Assembly (NCBI GenBank): GCA_021803025.1
Contig: JAJZQV010000011.1
Coordinates: forward strand, 1-52,442
Length of the DNA: 52,442 nucleotides
Reading direction: 5' to 3'
Source of the DNA: Actinomycetes bacterium
GTDB taxonomy: Bacteria; Actinomycetota; Actinomycetes; Propionibacteriales; Propionibacteriaceae
Below are positions 34,665 through 42,274 of the stretch, piece after piece (position 1 is the stretch's first letter; each line of letters begins with the position of its first letter). Made by a program: the position numbers and the translations under genes. Under the pieces are notes generated by a model. That model was not told the DNA's origin and ran no database searches. It saw only the letters and a list, made by a program, of their open reading frames with translations.

Positions 34665-35279
34665 TCAGACGAGGGAGTAGCCCGTCGGCAGCGAGCGCCG
34701 GCCCGTGAGCGCCAGCAGGACGTCGGCCGCGTCGTCCCGCGCGAGCACGAGGTCTGTCGCGAGAGCCATGACCGCCCGCAGCGACACCGGCGGCGGGGTC
34801 GGCGTCTGGCCGAGCGCCAGGCAGAGGTCGCATGTGTGCACGACCAGCTCGAACGTCCGCGTGGGCAGGTAGTCGGCCAGCCGCATGCCACCCACGATCG
34901 TGGTGAGGAGCTCCTCGCCCGTACAGCGCTGTACGAGAGGGACCACCCGGGCGGCGATCGCGCCCACGGCCGACACCGGGTCATCGCCCAGGGCCCGGCC
35001 CGCATCCCGTCCGCGCTGGGCCACCGCCGGTCCCGCTGCCATGCTCCGCGTCGTCCGGTAGTAGTCGACCGCAGACTCGAGCTCCACACGCTCCGGGGGT
35101 GAGGCGAGGTACGACTCGACGGTGAGTAGCGCGCGGCTCGTGTGCCCCACGAGAGCCCGCACGTCCCATTCGCCCAGACCCGGCCCGGTCCAGTGGCCGT
35201 CCGCACCCTTCGCGGTGGCCACGAACCACTCGGCCGCGGACGTGAATGCCTCGACCGACTCTGCCCAGGTGAGCTGCAC
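34665..35279 (-). CDS. maleylpyruvate isomerase-like (MDMPI) mycothiol-dependent protein
   Basis: 204 residues with the DinB-like four-helix MDMPI domain: WAESVEAFTSAAEWFVATA, GPGLGEWDVRALVGHTSRAL (the GEWDVRxLVGH motif with metal-binding His) and YLPTRTFELVVHTCDL with the second His. Such proteins use mycothiol as cofactor or act in thiol-dependent isomerisation; the substrate here is unknown. GTG 35279 has TACGCT six bases upstream, a leaderless start. The reading frame remains open further upstream but has no conserved sequence. Confidence 0.82.
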   Translation of the reverse strand: MQLTWAESVEAFTSAAEWFVATAKGADGHWTGPGLGEWDVRALVGHTSRALLTVESYLASPPERVELESAVDYYRTTRSMAAGPAVAQRGRDAGRALGDDPVSAVGAIAARVVPLVQRCTGEELLTTIVGGMRLADYLPTRTFELVVHTCDLCLALGQTPTPPPVSLRAVMALATDLVLARDDAADVLLALTGRRSLPTGYSLV

Positions 35280-35285
35280 AGCGGC

Positions 35286-35291
35286 AGCGTA
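35286..35291 (-). promoter_or_regulatory. -10 box of leaderless MDMPI-like gene
   Basis: TACGCT on the minus strand, six bases before the GTG at 35279. Nearby, 35332-35350 is a short CGACT tandem repeat (three full units plus CGAC). Confidence 0.6.
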
Positions 35292-35412
35292 GGGCTGTCC
35301 GGGCCTCCACGATGAACGTGCGGATGCTCGGCGACTCGACTCGACTCGACGAGGCCGGGGCGCTCTTGTGCTCTGAGGTGGACCGGGAGAGACGGGGTTC
35401 CCAGGTGTGCCG

Positions 35413-36705
35413 CTACGGCACCTCGCCGGCGACCACCCGCAGGCGGGAGAGGATCCAGTACGCGACGATGCCGGCCGCCGCAAGCGCGCCGCCGGCCGCG
35501 CTCAAGCCCGAGTACCCGGTGGCCGCGAGCACGACTCCGGCGAGCGCGCCGCCGCCGGCACCCGCGAGCGACATGAGGGAGTCCGACAGGCCCTGTACGG
35601 CGACGCGCTCCACGCCTGTCACCGTGGCGGCGATGATGCTGGAGCCGGCGACGGTGGCGGCGGACCAGCCGAGGCCCAGCAGGATGAGGCCGACCGTCAC
35701 CGTCGTCGTCGAGTCACCGCCCAGACCGGCCAGCACAGACGCCACGACGATGGTGCCCAGGCCCCCGACCAGGACGGCCGCGGCACCCAGCCGGTCCGCG
35801 AGCAGCCCCATGACGGGCGACAGTGCGTACATGCCGGCGATGTGGAGGCTGACGGTCAGGCCGACGAGCGAGATCGACGCCCCGTACCCGGCCATGTGGA
35901 CGGGTGTCATCGACATCACGGCGACCATGACGGCGTGCGCGACGAGGATGCCGCTCAGTGCCGCAAGGGCGACCGGGTGCCGACGAAGCGTGGTGAACGC
36001 CATCGAGATCGGTACGTGCGTGCGTGGCTCGCCGACGTCGGCGTCGCCCAGCAGCGCACGGCTCGTGAGAAGCGGGTCAGGCCGCAGGCCGAGCCACATG
36101 ACGAGCATGGCCCCGAACATCCCCGCGAGCGGGAACAGGAACACGGCGCCGAGCTCCGGCAGCCCGGTCAGTCGCGACAGGGGAGCACCGAGGCGGATGA
36201 GGTTGGGGCCGGTGACCGCCCCGGCCGTGCTCATCCAGACGACGAGTGCCAGGTCGCGAGCCCTCGTCCGTACCGTCGACAGGTCGGTCGCGGCGAAACG
36301 TGCCTGAAGGTTGACAGCATTGCCCACCCCCATGAACGCGCCCCCGAGGAGCAGCAGGACGAAGCTCGACCACACCGACGACAGGACGACCGACGTGGCG
36401 CCCAAGGATGCGAGGCCGAGCCCCGTGACCAGCGAGATCCGTCGGCCTCGCGACGCGGCCAGGCGCGCGAGGACCAGGGACGACAGGGCGGCGCCCAGCG
36501 TCGACGCCGTCGAGACCGAGCCCGCCCACGCGCTCGAGCCGGTCAGGCTCACGGCCATCAGAGAGCCCACCGAGACCACCGCCCCCGCGGCCAGGCCGCT
36601 GAGGATCTGCGCGGCCGACAACAGCGAGATCGTGCGCCGGTGCAGCGCAGCCACGACAGGTGCGGCGAACGCGTCCTGCACGGTCGGCGTGATGTCGTGG
36701 GCCAC
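35413..36705 (-). CDS. MFS transporter
   Basis: Integral membrane protein of 430 residues with twelve predicted helices; typical loop motifs are ARLAASRGRRISLVTG (loop 2-3, the RxGRR element) and GLLADRLGAAAVLVGG in the second half. The first helix begins after about 25 residues (TISLLSAAQILSGLAAGAVV). The GTG at 36705 is chosen because TACGCT lies six bases upstream; the frame continues upstream through the palindrome at 36725. The -35 region is covered by a CsoR-type palindrome, so export may respond to copper, a persulfide or an aldehyde signal. Substrate unknown. Confidence 0.85.
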   Translation of the reverse strand: MAHDITPTVQDAFAAPVVAALHRRTISLLSAAQILSGLAAGAVVSVGSLMAVSLTGSSAWAGSVSTASTLGAALSSLVLARLAASRGRRISLVTGLGLASLGATSVVLSSVWSSFVLLLLGGAFMGVGNAVNLQARFAATDLSTVRTRARDLALVVWMSTAGAVTGPNLIRLGAPLSRLTGLPELGAVFLFPLAGMFGAMLVMWLGLRPDPLLTSRALLGDADVGEPRTHVPISMAFTTLRRHPVALAALSGILVAHAVMVAVMSMTPVHMAGYGASISLVGLTVSLHIAGMYALSPVMGLLADRLGAAAVLVGGLGTIVVASVLAGLGGDSTTTVTVGLILLGLGWSAATVAGSSIIAATVTGVERVAVQGLSDSLMSLAGAGGGALAGVVLAATGYSGLSAAGGALAAAGIVAYWILSRLRVVAGEVP

Positions 36706-36711
36706 GGCGCC

Positions 36712-36717
36712 AGCGTA
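36712..36717 (-). promoter_or_regulatory. -10 box of leaderless MFS gene
   Basis: TACGCT on the minus strand, six bases before the GTG at 36705. Confidence 0.6.
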
Positions 36718-36724
36718 CAGCACG

Positions 36725-36739
36725 TACCCCATAGGGGTA
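36725..36739. promoter_or_regulatory. CsoR/CstR-like operator candidate
   Basis: TACCCCATAGGGGTA is a perfect 6-3-6 palindrome with the ACCCC-N3-GGGGT form of CsoR-family sites and overlaps the -35 region of the MFS promoter. A similar site lies at 44740. No csoR gene is in the window. Confidence 0.5.
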
Positions 36740-36908
36740 TATGTCGGGTGGGCCTGCGGCCCTTCGGACCTGAGGCTCGCGCGCGGCCGAGACCCCGCCC
36801 ACCGAGGATCTCGATGGGCGCACCCGGACCCCTGTGCGACGTGCGGTCGCTCTAGGCTTGACCCGGCCCGCAGACGCGGGGACTGCGACGACTCCACCGA
36901 GGGGATCC

Positions 36909-38000
36909 ATGGACCACAGGTTCGTCATCATCGGCTACGGCACGATGGGGCTGACACACATCAAGAAGCTCTCGGCCCTCGGGGTCCACATCGCCGGCGT
37001 CGTCGACATCGACCCCGTCGCGCGCGAGGAGGCCGCTGAGGCGGGGCTGCACGTGTACGCAGACCTCGCCCATGCCCTCGCCGACGAGACGGCCACCGCC
37101 GTGTTCATCTGCACGCCGAACGAGGTCCACAAGCCCATCGCGCTCGCAGCGCTCGCCGCCGGCAAGCACGTCATCACCGAGAAGCCGGCCATGCTGAGCA
37201 GCGAGGAGATCGAGGAGGTCGTGGCCGCGGAGGCCGCCTCGGGCAAGGCGTTCATCGTCCACCAGAACCGCCGCTGGGACGAGGACTACCTCGTCATGAA
37301 GCAGATGTACGACGGGATGACGGTCGGCCGGGTCGGCTACATCGAGAGCCGCATCGACGGCTCGCGGGGGATCCCCGGCGACTGGCGCCGTGACCCTGCA
37401 CGCGGCGGCGGCATGATCCTCGACTGGGGAGTCCACCTGGTCGACCGGATCCTCCTCATGGTCCCTGCGCCCGTGAAGACCGTGTACGGGCGGATGAGCT
37501 ACACGATGGGATCCCGTGTCGAGGACGGCTTCATGATCTACATCACGTTCGCCAACGGCGTCGAGTCCCTCATCGCCTGCACGACCGACAACTACGTCCC
37601 GGGCCCGAAGTTCCGCCTCAACGGCGCCCGCGGCACCGCCACCATCGACGACTGGGCGATGAACGGCAAGATCGTGCGCCGCGTCGAGGACAGCGAGCCG
37701 GATGCGGTACCGGTCGTCGCGGGCCAGGGCATGACGAAGACGATGGCGCCCCGCCTCGTCGACTACTCCAAGATGCTCAAGGTCCAGGACAACGTCGAGG
37801 TCCTGCCCATCCCCCGGGTCGAGACCGACGTCAACGACTTCTACCGCAACGCGTTCGCGGTGTTCGAGGGTGCCGAGGAGAAGGCGGTCAGCAACGAGTC
37901 GGTCCTGCGGTGCATGCGGGTGCTCGAGGCGGCCAAGACGTCGTACGAGACGAACAAGGTCGTCGACTTCGGGGACACGGACACGTACGTGGACCACTGA
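36909..38000 (+). CDS. Gfo/Idh/MocA-family oxidoreductase
   Basis: NAD(P)-dependent sugar or inositol dehydrogenase of 363 residues. Rossmann motif VIIGYGTMGLTHIKKL, the EKPAM motif (catalytic lysine) near residue 95, and MILDWGVHLVDRIL with the Asp-His pair. GAGGGG precedes ATG 36909, and TAGGCT at 36853-36858 may be its -10 box. It is convergent with a four-gene operon of related function. The substrate is unknown; the divergent MFS gene may or may not be related. Confidence 0.88.
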   Translation: MDHRFVIIGYGTMGLTHIKKLSALGVHIAGVVDIDPVAREEAAEAGLHVYADLAHALADETATAVFICTPNEVHKPIALAALAAGKHVITEKPAMLSSEEIEEVVAAEAASGKAFIVHQNRRWDEDYLVMKQMYDGMTVGRVGYIESRIDGSRGIPGDWRRDPARGGGMILDWGVHLVDRILLMVPAPVKTVYGRMSYTMGSRVEDGFMIYITFANGVESLIACTTDNYVPGPKFRLNGARGTATIDDWAMNGKIVRRVEDSEPDAVPVVAGQGMTKTMAPRLVDYSKMLKVQDNVEVLPIPRVETDVNDFYRNAFAVFEGAEEKAVSNESVLRCMRVLEAAKTSYETNKVVDFGDTDTYVDH

Positions 38001-38015
38001 GCCGTACAGACGGCT

Positions 38016-38047
38016 GCGGCCCGCAGGGGAGCTTCCCTGCGGGCCGC
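38016..38047. terminator. strong bidirectional hairpin terminator
   Basis: Perfect 13-bp stem GCGGCCCGCAGGG / CCCTGCGGGCCGC with a six-base loop, between two convergent oxidoreductase genes. Confidence 0.85.
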
Positions 38048-38065
38048 GCTGCGTCCGGCGACATC

Positions 38066-39181
38066 TCAGGCCTTGCTGAACACCACCGGCTCCCCGGTCG
38101 CCGCCGAGGTGTAGATGGCGTCGAGGATCTCGGTGACCACCGCTGCCTGGCGGCCGGTCACGAGAGGATCGGTGTCGGTGAGGATCGCGGTGAGCCAGGA
38201 CTCGGCCTCGTCGACGGCCGCACGCTCCATGCCCGACAGCGGTGGGCGTCCGGGGCTGAAGACCCGCGCCCCCACCTCCGGCGACGTCGTCACGAGCTGA
38301 CCGCCCTGGACGTTGTTGAGCGTCACCTTGAGGTCCTGCGATCCCGTCACCTGGACGGTGTCGGCGCCGCCCTCGGTGCCGCACAGGGTCACGCAGGCCT
38401 CGCGGGAGTCCGCGACGTTGAGCGCCCACGACGACTCCACGTAGAGAGAAGCCCCGTTGGTGAACCGGACGAACCCGAACGCCGAGTCCTCGACCGTGTA
38501 CGTGTCCGGGTCCCAGAGGCCCATCATGTTGCCCTCGGGCTTGTCGCCGAGCTTGTGGTTCACCACGCCGGTGACCGACGCGACGTCGTAGTTGTCCATG
38601 TACCACAGCGCCAGGTCGATCGCGTGGCCGCCGAGGTCGATGAGCGGGCCGCCGCCCTGCTTCTCCTTGTCGGTGAACACGCCCCAGGTCGGGACGCCAC
38701 GGCGTCGTACGGCGTGTGCCTGGGCGGCGTAGATCTCACCCAGGCGCCCCTCCTCGACGGCGCGGCGGAGGAACTGGTTCTCGGGACGGAACCGGTTCTG
38801 GAACCCGACAGAGAGCTTCTTGCCCGTACGCTGCGCCGTCTCCACCATGCGTCGTGCGTCGCTGCCCGTGATCGCCATCGGCTTCTCGCACAGGACGTGC
38901 TTGCCCGCCTCGAGCGCCGCGCAGGTGATCTCGGCGTGGCTCACATTCCACGTGCAGACGTGGATGACGTCGATGCTCGGGTCCGCGAGCAGCTCGGTGT
39001 AGTCCGTCGTCGTGTACGCGTCCGCGGACCCGTACTGCTCCTTGGCCTGCTCGGCCTTGTCGATGTCGAAGTCGCAGAAGCCGACGACGTCACACAGGTC
39101 GCTCTGGGCGGCGAGCCCGGGAAGATGCTTGCCGGTCGCGATGAAGCCGAGGCCGACGATGCCGATGCGGAGTCTGGTCAT
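38066..39181 (-). CDS. Gfo/Idh/MocA-family oxidoreductase
   Basis: 371 residues, last gene of the four-gene minus-strand operon. Rossmann motif GIVGLGFIATGKHLPGL, HVLCEKPMAI with the catalytic lysine, and PLIDLGGHAIDLALWYMDN with the Asp-His-Asp pattern. The C-terminal beta-sheet domain carries FVRFTNGASLYVESSWA. GGAAGGA lies nine bases before the ATG, 20 bases after the preceding gene. Pairing with sugar isomerases suggests oxidation of a hexose, inositol or glycoside at one carbon, followed by isomerisation. Confidence 0.9.
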   Translation of the reverse strand: MTRLRIGIVGLGFIATGKHLPGLAAQSDLCDVVGFCDFDIDKAEQAKEQYGSADAYTTTDYTELLADPSIDVIHVCTWNVSHAEITCAALEAGKHVLCEKPMAITGSDARRMVETAQRTGKKLSVGFQNRFRPENQFLRRAVEEGRLGEIYAAQAHAVRRRGVPTWGVFTDKEKQGGGPLIDLGGHAIDLALWYMDNYDVASVTGVVNHKLGDKPEGNMMGLWDPDTYTVEDSAFGFVRFTNGASLYVESSWALNVADSREACVTLCGTEGGADTVQVTGSQDLKVTLNNVQGGQLVTTSPEVGARVFSPGRPPLSGMERAAVDEAESWLTAILTDTDPLVTGRQAAVVTEILDAIYTSAATGEPVVFSKA

Positions 39182-39202
39182 GGGTGCGTGTCCTTCCCGT
39201 GG

Positions 39203-40153
39203 TCAGGCCGTCGCGGCGCTCAGCGGGGCCGGAGCGCCGATGAGCGGTCGGAGCGTCGAGTACGCGATGTCGAGCCCCTCGAGGATCTTCTCGGGGGTGC
39301 CGCCCCAGACCGGGTCCTCGTGCTCCACGGAGAGGGTGCCCGCGAACCCCGCGCCGTCGAGCGCGTCGACCACCTCACGCCAGGCGACCATGCCGTGACC
39401 GGGCACGCGGTAGCGCCACCAGCCCATGTCCCATGGCCTGCCACCCTTGCCGACCATGCCGTAGAAGCCGTACCGGTTGAGCTTCTCCGGGAACAGCTCG
39501 ACGTCCTTCGCCTGCGCATGGACGATGTACGGCGCGAAGTCGCGGATCGTGGTGAGCGGGTCGATGCCGATCCACGTGAGGTGCGACGGGTCCCAGTTGA
39601 GGTACAGCCCGAGCGTGGTCGTCATCCACTCCCAGAGCTCCGGGGAGTACGCGATGTTGCCCGGGTAGCCGTCGGGGTGCCACCCCTCCATGACGCAGTT
39701 CTCGACGATGAGCCGGACGCCGCGCTCGCCCGCGTAGTCGACGAGCTCCGGGAAGATCCGCTCGGCCTCCGCCATGTTCTCGACGACCGACTTCGTCACG
39801 TCGCGTCCGAGGAACGTGCCCACGTACGGGATCTGGAGCGACTCGGCCGCGTCGATGACGTGCTTGAGGTGGGTACGGACCTCTGCGCGTCGCTCGAGGT
39901 CCACGGCGAGGTTGTTGTCGTAGTAGGCGAGCGACGAGATCTCCAGACCCGTGCGCTCGAGAAGCGCCCGCGTGGCGTCGGCGTCAGCCTCCGACCAGGT
40001 CGCCACGGGCAGGTGCGAGGACTGGAAGGGGCGGCCCTCGGCCGCCGGCCAGCAGGCCACCTCGAGGCAGTCGTACCCCTGGCCGGACGCGTACTCCGCG
40101 ATGCGGTCGAGCGAGAGCATTGGCAGCGCAGCCGTGAACATTCCGAGCAACAT
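39203..40153 (-). CDS. sugar phosphate isomerase/epimerase-family TIM-barrel protein
   Basis: 316 residues of the xylose-isomerase-like TIM barrel. Metal ligands are visible in RLIVENCVMEGW (Glu), LYLNWDPSHLTW (Asp and His), VHAQAKDVEL (His, Lys) and LSVEHEDPVW (Glu). Related proteins isomerise or epimerise keto-sugars, inosose or cleave oxidised glycosides. GGGAGA precedes the ATG. It is followed by a Gfo/Idh gene after 20 bases, and preceded by a hairpin that could partly separate it from the first two genes of the operon. Confidence 0.88.
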   Translation of the reverse strand: MLLGMFTAALPMLSLDRIAEYASGQGYDCLEVACWPAAEGRPFQSSHLPVATWSEADADATRALLERTGLEISSLAYYDNNLAVDLERRAEVRTHLKHVIDAAESLQIPYVGTFLGRDVTKSVVENMAEAERIFPELVDYAGERGVRLIVENCVMEGWHPDGYPGNIAYSPELWEWMTTTLGLYLNWDPSHLTWIGIDPLTTIRDFAPYIVHAQAKDVELFPEKLNRYGFYGMVGKGGRPWDMGWWRYRVPGHGMVAWREVVDALDGAGFAGTLSVEHEDPVWGGTPEKILEGLDIAYSTLRPLIGAPAPLSAATA

Positions 40154-40172
40154 GATTCTCCCTGGGCAGACC

Positions 40173-40203
40173 GGTGGCGCCGAGACCAGGCCTCGGCGCC
40201 ACC
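40173..40203. terminator. intra-operon hairpin
   Basis: Perfect 12-bp stem GGTGGCGCCGAG / CTCGGCGCCACC with a seven-base loop in the 66-base gap between the second and third genes of the minus-strand operon. It may attenuate or protect mRNA ends. Confidence 0.7.
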
Positions 40204-40219
40204 GATCGGTATGTGTGTG

Positions 40220-41323
40220 TCAGTCTGCCGTGAGCGGGTTCCAGTCGGCCGGCATGGGCTCGACCTCGGGGACCGTCGACGTCAGGGTAATCGTCTCACC
40301 CGACTCGACCCCCTTCTCGACGGAGAGCATGATTTCCAGAACGTGATACGCGAGGTCGGCCTGCGCGCGGGGACGGATGCCCTGCTTCGCCGAACGGACC
40401 ATGTCCACGAGGCCGATGCCACGACCCATGCCCGCCTCGGGGACCTCGATCTCCTCGACGACCTTGCCGCCCTTGTGCGTGACGACCTTGCCGTGGTGGA
40501 AGTTCGGGTCCGGGGCGACGATGACGCCGTCGGTGCCCTGGAACTCCAGGAAGCCGTGGCGGTTGAGGCCGGAGTCGAACGTGAGCAGTACGAGCGAGGT
40601 CGCGCCGGAGGCGTGACGCAGGAGGGCGCGGACCGTCGTCGGGACCTCCACGTCGAACTTCGTCCCGGCCTTCGGGCCCGACATGACCTCTCGGACCTCG
40701 CGCGCCTTGCCGCCACCCGCGGTGACGCTCACGACCGGTCCCAGGGCCAGCACGAGGGCCGTGAAGTAGTACGGGCCGATGTCGAGGGTCGGGCCGGCGC
40801 CCACCTGGAACAGGAACTCGGGTCCCGGGTGCCACAGGTCGGGGCCGGGCTGCTGCATGATCGCGACGGCGCCCATCGGCGTGCCGATCTCGCCGCCGCG
40901 GATCTTGCGGAGCACGGTCTGGAAGCCGGGGCCGAAGACGGTGTCGGGGGCGCAGCCCACGACCACGCCGTGCTCCTTGGCCTCGTCGAGGATCTGCTTC
41001 GCACCCTCGAGGTTGAGGCCGAGCGGCTTCTCGCTCCACACGTGCTTGCCGGCGCGGATCGCCTTGAGGGAGACGTCGATGTGGTTCTGCGGGTTCGTGA
41101 TGTTGATCACGTACTCGACGTCGGGGTTGTCGTAGATGATGTCCGAGCCGTCCGGGCCCGGGACGCCGTGCTTCGCGATCCCGTACTTCTCGCCCTTCTC
41201 GGTCGCCCGCTCCTCGATGAGGTCGGAGATCGCAACGATCTCCAGGTCGGGATAGGTCGCGATGTGGCTGAGGTACTGGGGCGAGATGTTTCCGGCGCCG
41301 ACGACGCCGACCTTTGCGGTCAC
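40220..41323 (-). CDS. Gfo/Idh/MocA-family oxidoreductase
   Basis: 367 residues. Rossmann motif VGVVGAGNISPQYLSHI and HVWSEKPLGLNLEGAK with the catalytic lysine. Where most relatives have an Asp-x-Gly-x-His motif this one has TLDIGPYYFTALVLALG, with Tyr in the His place; this is usual in a subgroup of the family whose substrates are not well known. Its GTG start overlaps the stop of the preceding isomerase gene (GTGA), so the two are translated together. Confidence 0.9.
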   Translation of the reverse strand: MTAKVGVVGAGNISPQYLSHIATYPDLEIVAISDLIEERATEKGEKYGIAKHGVPGPDGSDIIYDNPDVEYVINITNPQNHIDVSLKAIRAGKHVWSEKPLGLNLEGAKQILDEAKEHGVVVGCAPDTVFGPGFQTVLRKIRGGEIGTPMGAVAIMQQPGPDLWHPGPEFLFQVGAGPTLDIGPYYFTALVLALGPVVSVTAGGGKAREVREVMSGPKAGTKFDVEVPTTVRALLRHASGATSLVLLTFDSGLNRHGFLEFQGTDGVIVAPDPNFHHGKVVTHKGGKVVEEIEVPEAGMGRGIGLVDMVRSAKQGIRPRAQADLAYHVLEIMLSVEKGVESGETITLTSTVPEVEPMPADWNPLTAD

Positions 41324-42051
41324 TTCTTCTCCTTCAGGTAGTCGATGCTGGCAGCCGACTCGGCCACCGCGTCAGAGGCGATGTCGAACTCGAGGACCCA
41401 CGTGCGGTTCGGGCTGGCCTCGAGGATCGGGGGGATGTTCATGGCGCCGGTGCCGAGCACCACGTTGCTGACGCTGTGTCCGCCCTCGATGGGGCCGTCC
41501 TTGACGTGGAGGTGCGTGATCCGGTCGCCGTACTTCTCGAACAGCGAGAGGGGGTCGACGCCGCCCGCAGCGGCCCAGTACGTGTCGAGCTCCAGGACCG
41601 TACGGGGGTCGAGCAGGGAGACGAAGTGGTCGTACGCCAGTTCGCCGTCGATCCTGGGCGCGATGAACTCCCAGTCGTGGTTGTGGAAGCCGATCTTGAT
41701 CCCGGCCGCGTCGAAGGCGTCGACCTGGGCGTTGATCGCTGCGGCGAACGAGGCGAGGTCCTCGGCCGAGCTGAACGCGTCGCGGGGGACAGGCCCGGGC
41801 TGGAAGACGGTGGTGACGCCGAGGGCCTTCGCGGCAGCGAGCACGGCCTCCGGGTTCTCGACGATGTTCGCGTGCGCACTCCCGGCCTTCAGCCCGGCGG
41901 CGGCGAGGGCGTCGGGGAGCCAGTCGAAGTGCTCGATGCCGAACGGCTCAACCTCGTCGACGCCCATGGCGGCTACGGCTGCGAGCGTGCCGTCCCTGTC
42001 GGCTTCGAGGGCGTCACGGAGTGTGTAGAGCTGGATGCTGATCGTGGGCAT
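41320..42051 (-). CDS. sugar phosphate isomerase/epimerase-family TIM-barrel protein
   Basis: 243 residues, first gene of the four-gene operon. TIM-barrel metal ligands appear in KIGFHNHDWEF (His), VLELDTYWAAAGG (Asp), ITHLHVKDGPI (His, Lys) and TWVLEFDI (Glu), as in IolE- and xylose-isomerase-like proteins. The strong ribosome-binding site AAGGAGG lies ten bases before the ATG. Expression is probably controlled by the palindrome in the promoter spacer at 42104-42119. Confidence 0.88.
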   Translation of the reverse strand: MPTISIQLYTLRDALEADRDGTLAAVAAMGVDEVEPFGIEHFDWLPDALAAAGLKAGSAHANIVENPEAVLAAAKALGVTTVFQPGPVPRDAFSSAEDLASFAAAINAQVDAFDAAGIKIGFHNHDWEFIAPRIDGELAYDHFVSLLDPRTVLELDTYWAAAGGVDPLSLFEKYGDRITHLHVKDGPIEGGHSVSNVVLGTGAMNIPPILEASPNRTWVLEFDIASDAVAESAASIDYLKEKK

Positions 42052-42097
42052 CGAAAAAACGCCTCCTTGCGTCGGTTTGTGCTCGAACGTTACCGCC

Positions 42098-42126
42098 GTT
42101 CTACTGACTTACAAGTCAGAAAGCAA
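42098..42126 (-). promoter_or_regulatory. promoter of the isomerase/oxidoreductase operon with palindromic operator in the spacer
   Basis: On the minus strand TTGCTT (42126-42121) and TAGAAC (42103-42098) stand 17 bases apart. The spacer begins with T and is otherwise CTGACTTGTAAGTCAG (42119-42104), a palindrome with perfect 7-bp arms. A regulator bound here would block transcription. Confidence 0.6.
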
Positions 42127-42262
42127 AGACTTGTCCGGGCGCCCGACCGTACAGACCCGTCCAGTGCCGCCCGTGGAGCCCGGAAGGCCGCTCCTCGCCC
42201 CGTGGAGCCTCCTCCGAGGTCTGTCGTGGCGGCGGTTCCGGGGTGCGACGTTGTCCGTTCCG

Positions 42263-42268
42263 TACCCT
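42263..42268 (+). promoter_or_regulatory. -10 box of leaderless GTPase gene
   Basis: TACCCT six bases before the GTG at 42275. Confidence 0.6.
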
Positions 42269-42274
42269 GGACAC

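Noticed and set aside
37910-41341. A 1143-codon open frame on the plus strand
   Set aside because: It is antisense to three real operon genes, has no recognisable domain and shows the Val/Arg/Asp-rich composition of a complementary frame in high-GC DNA.
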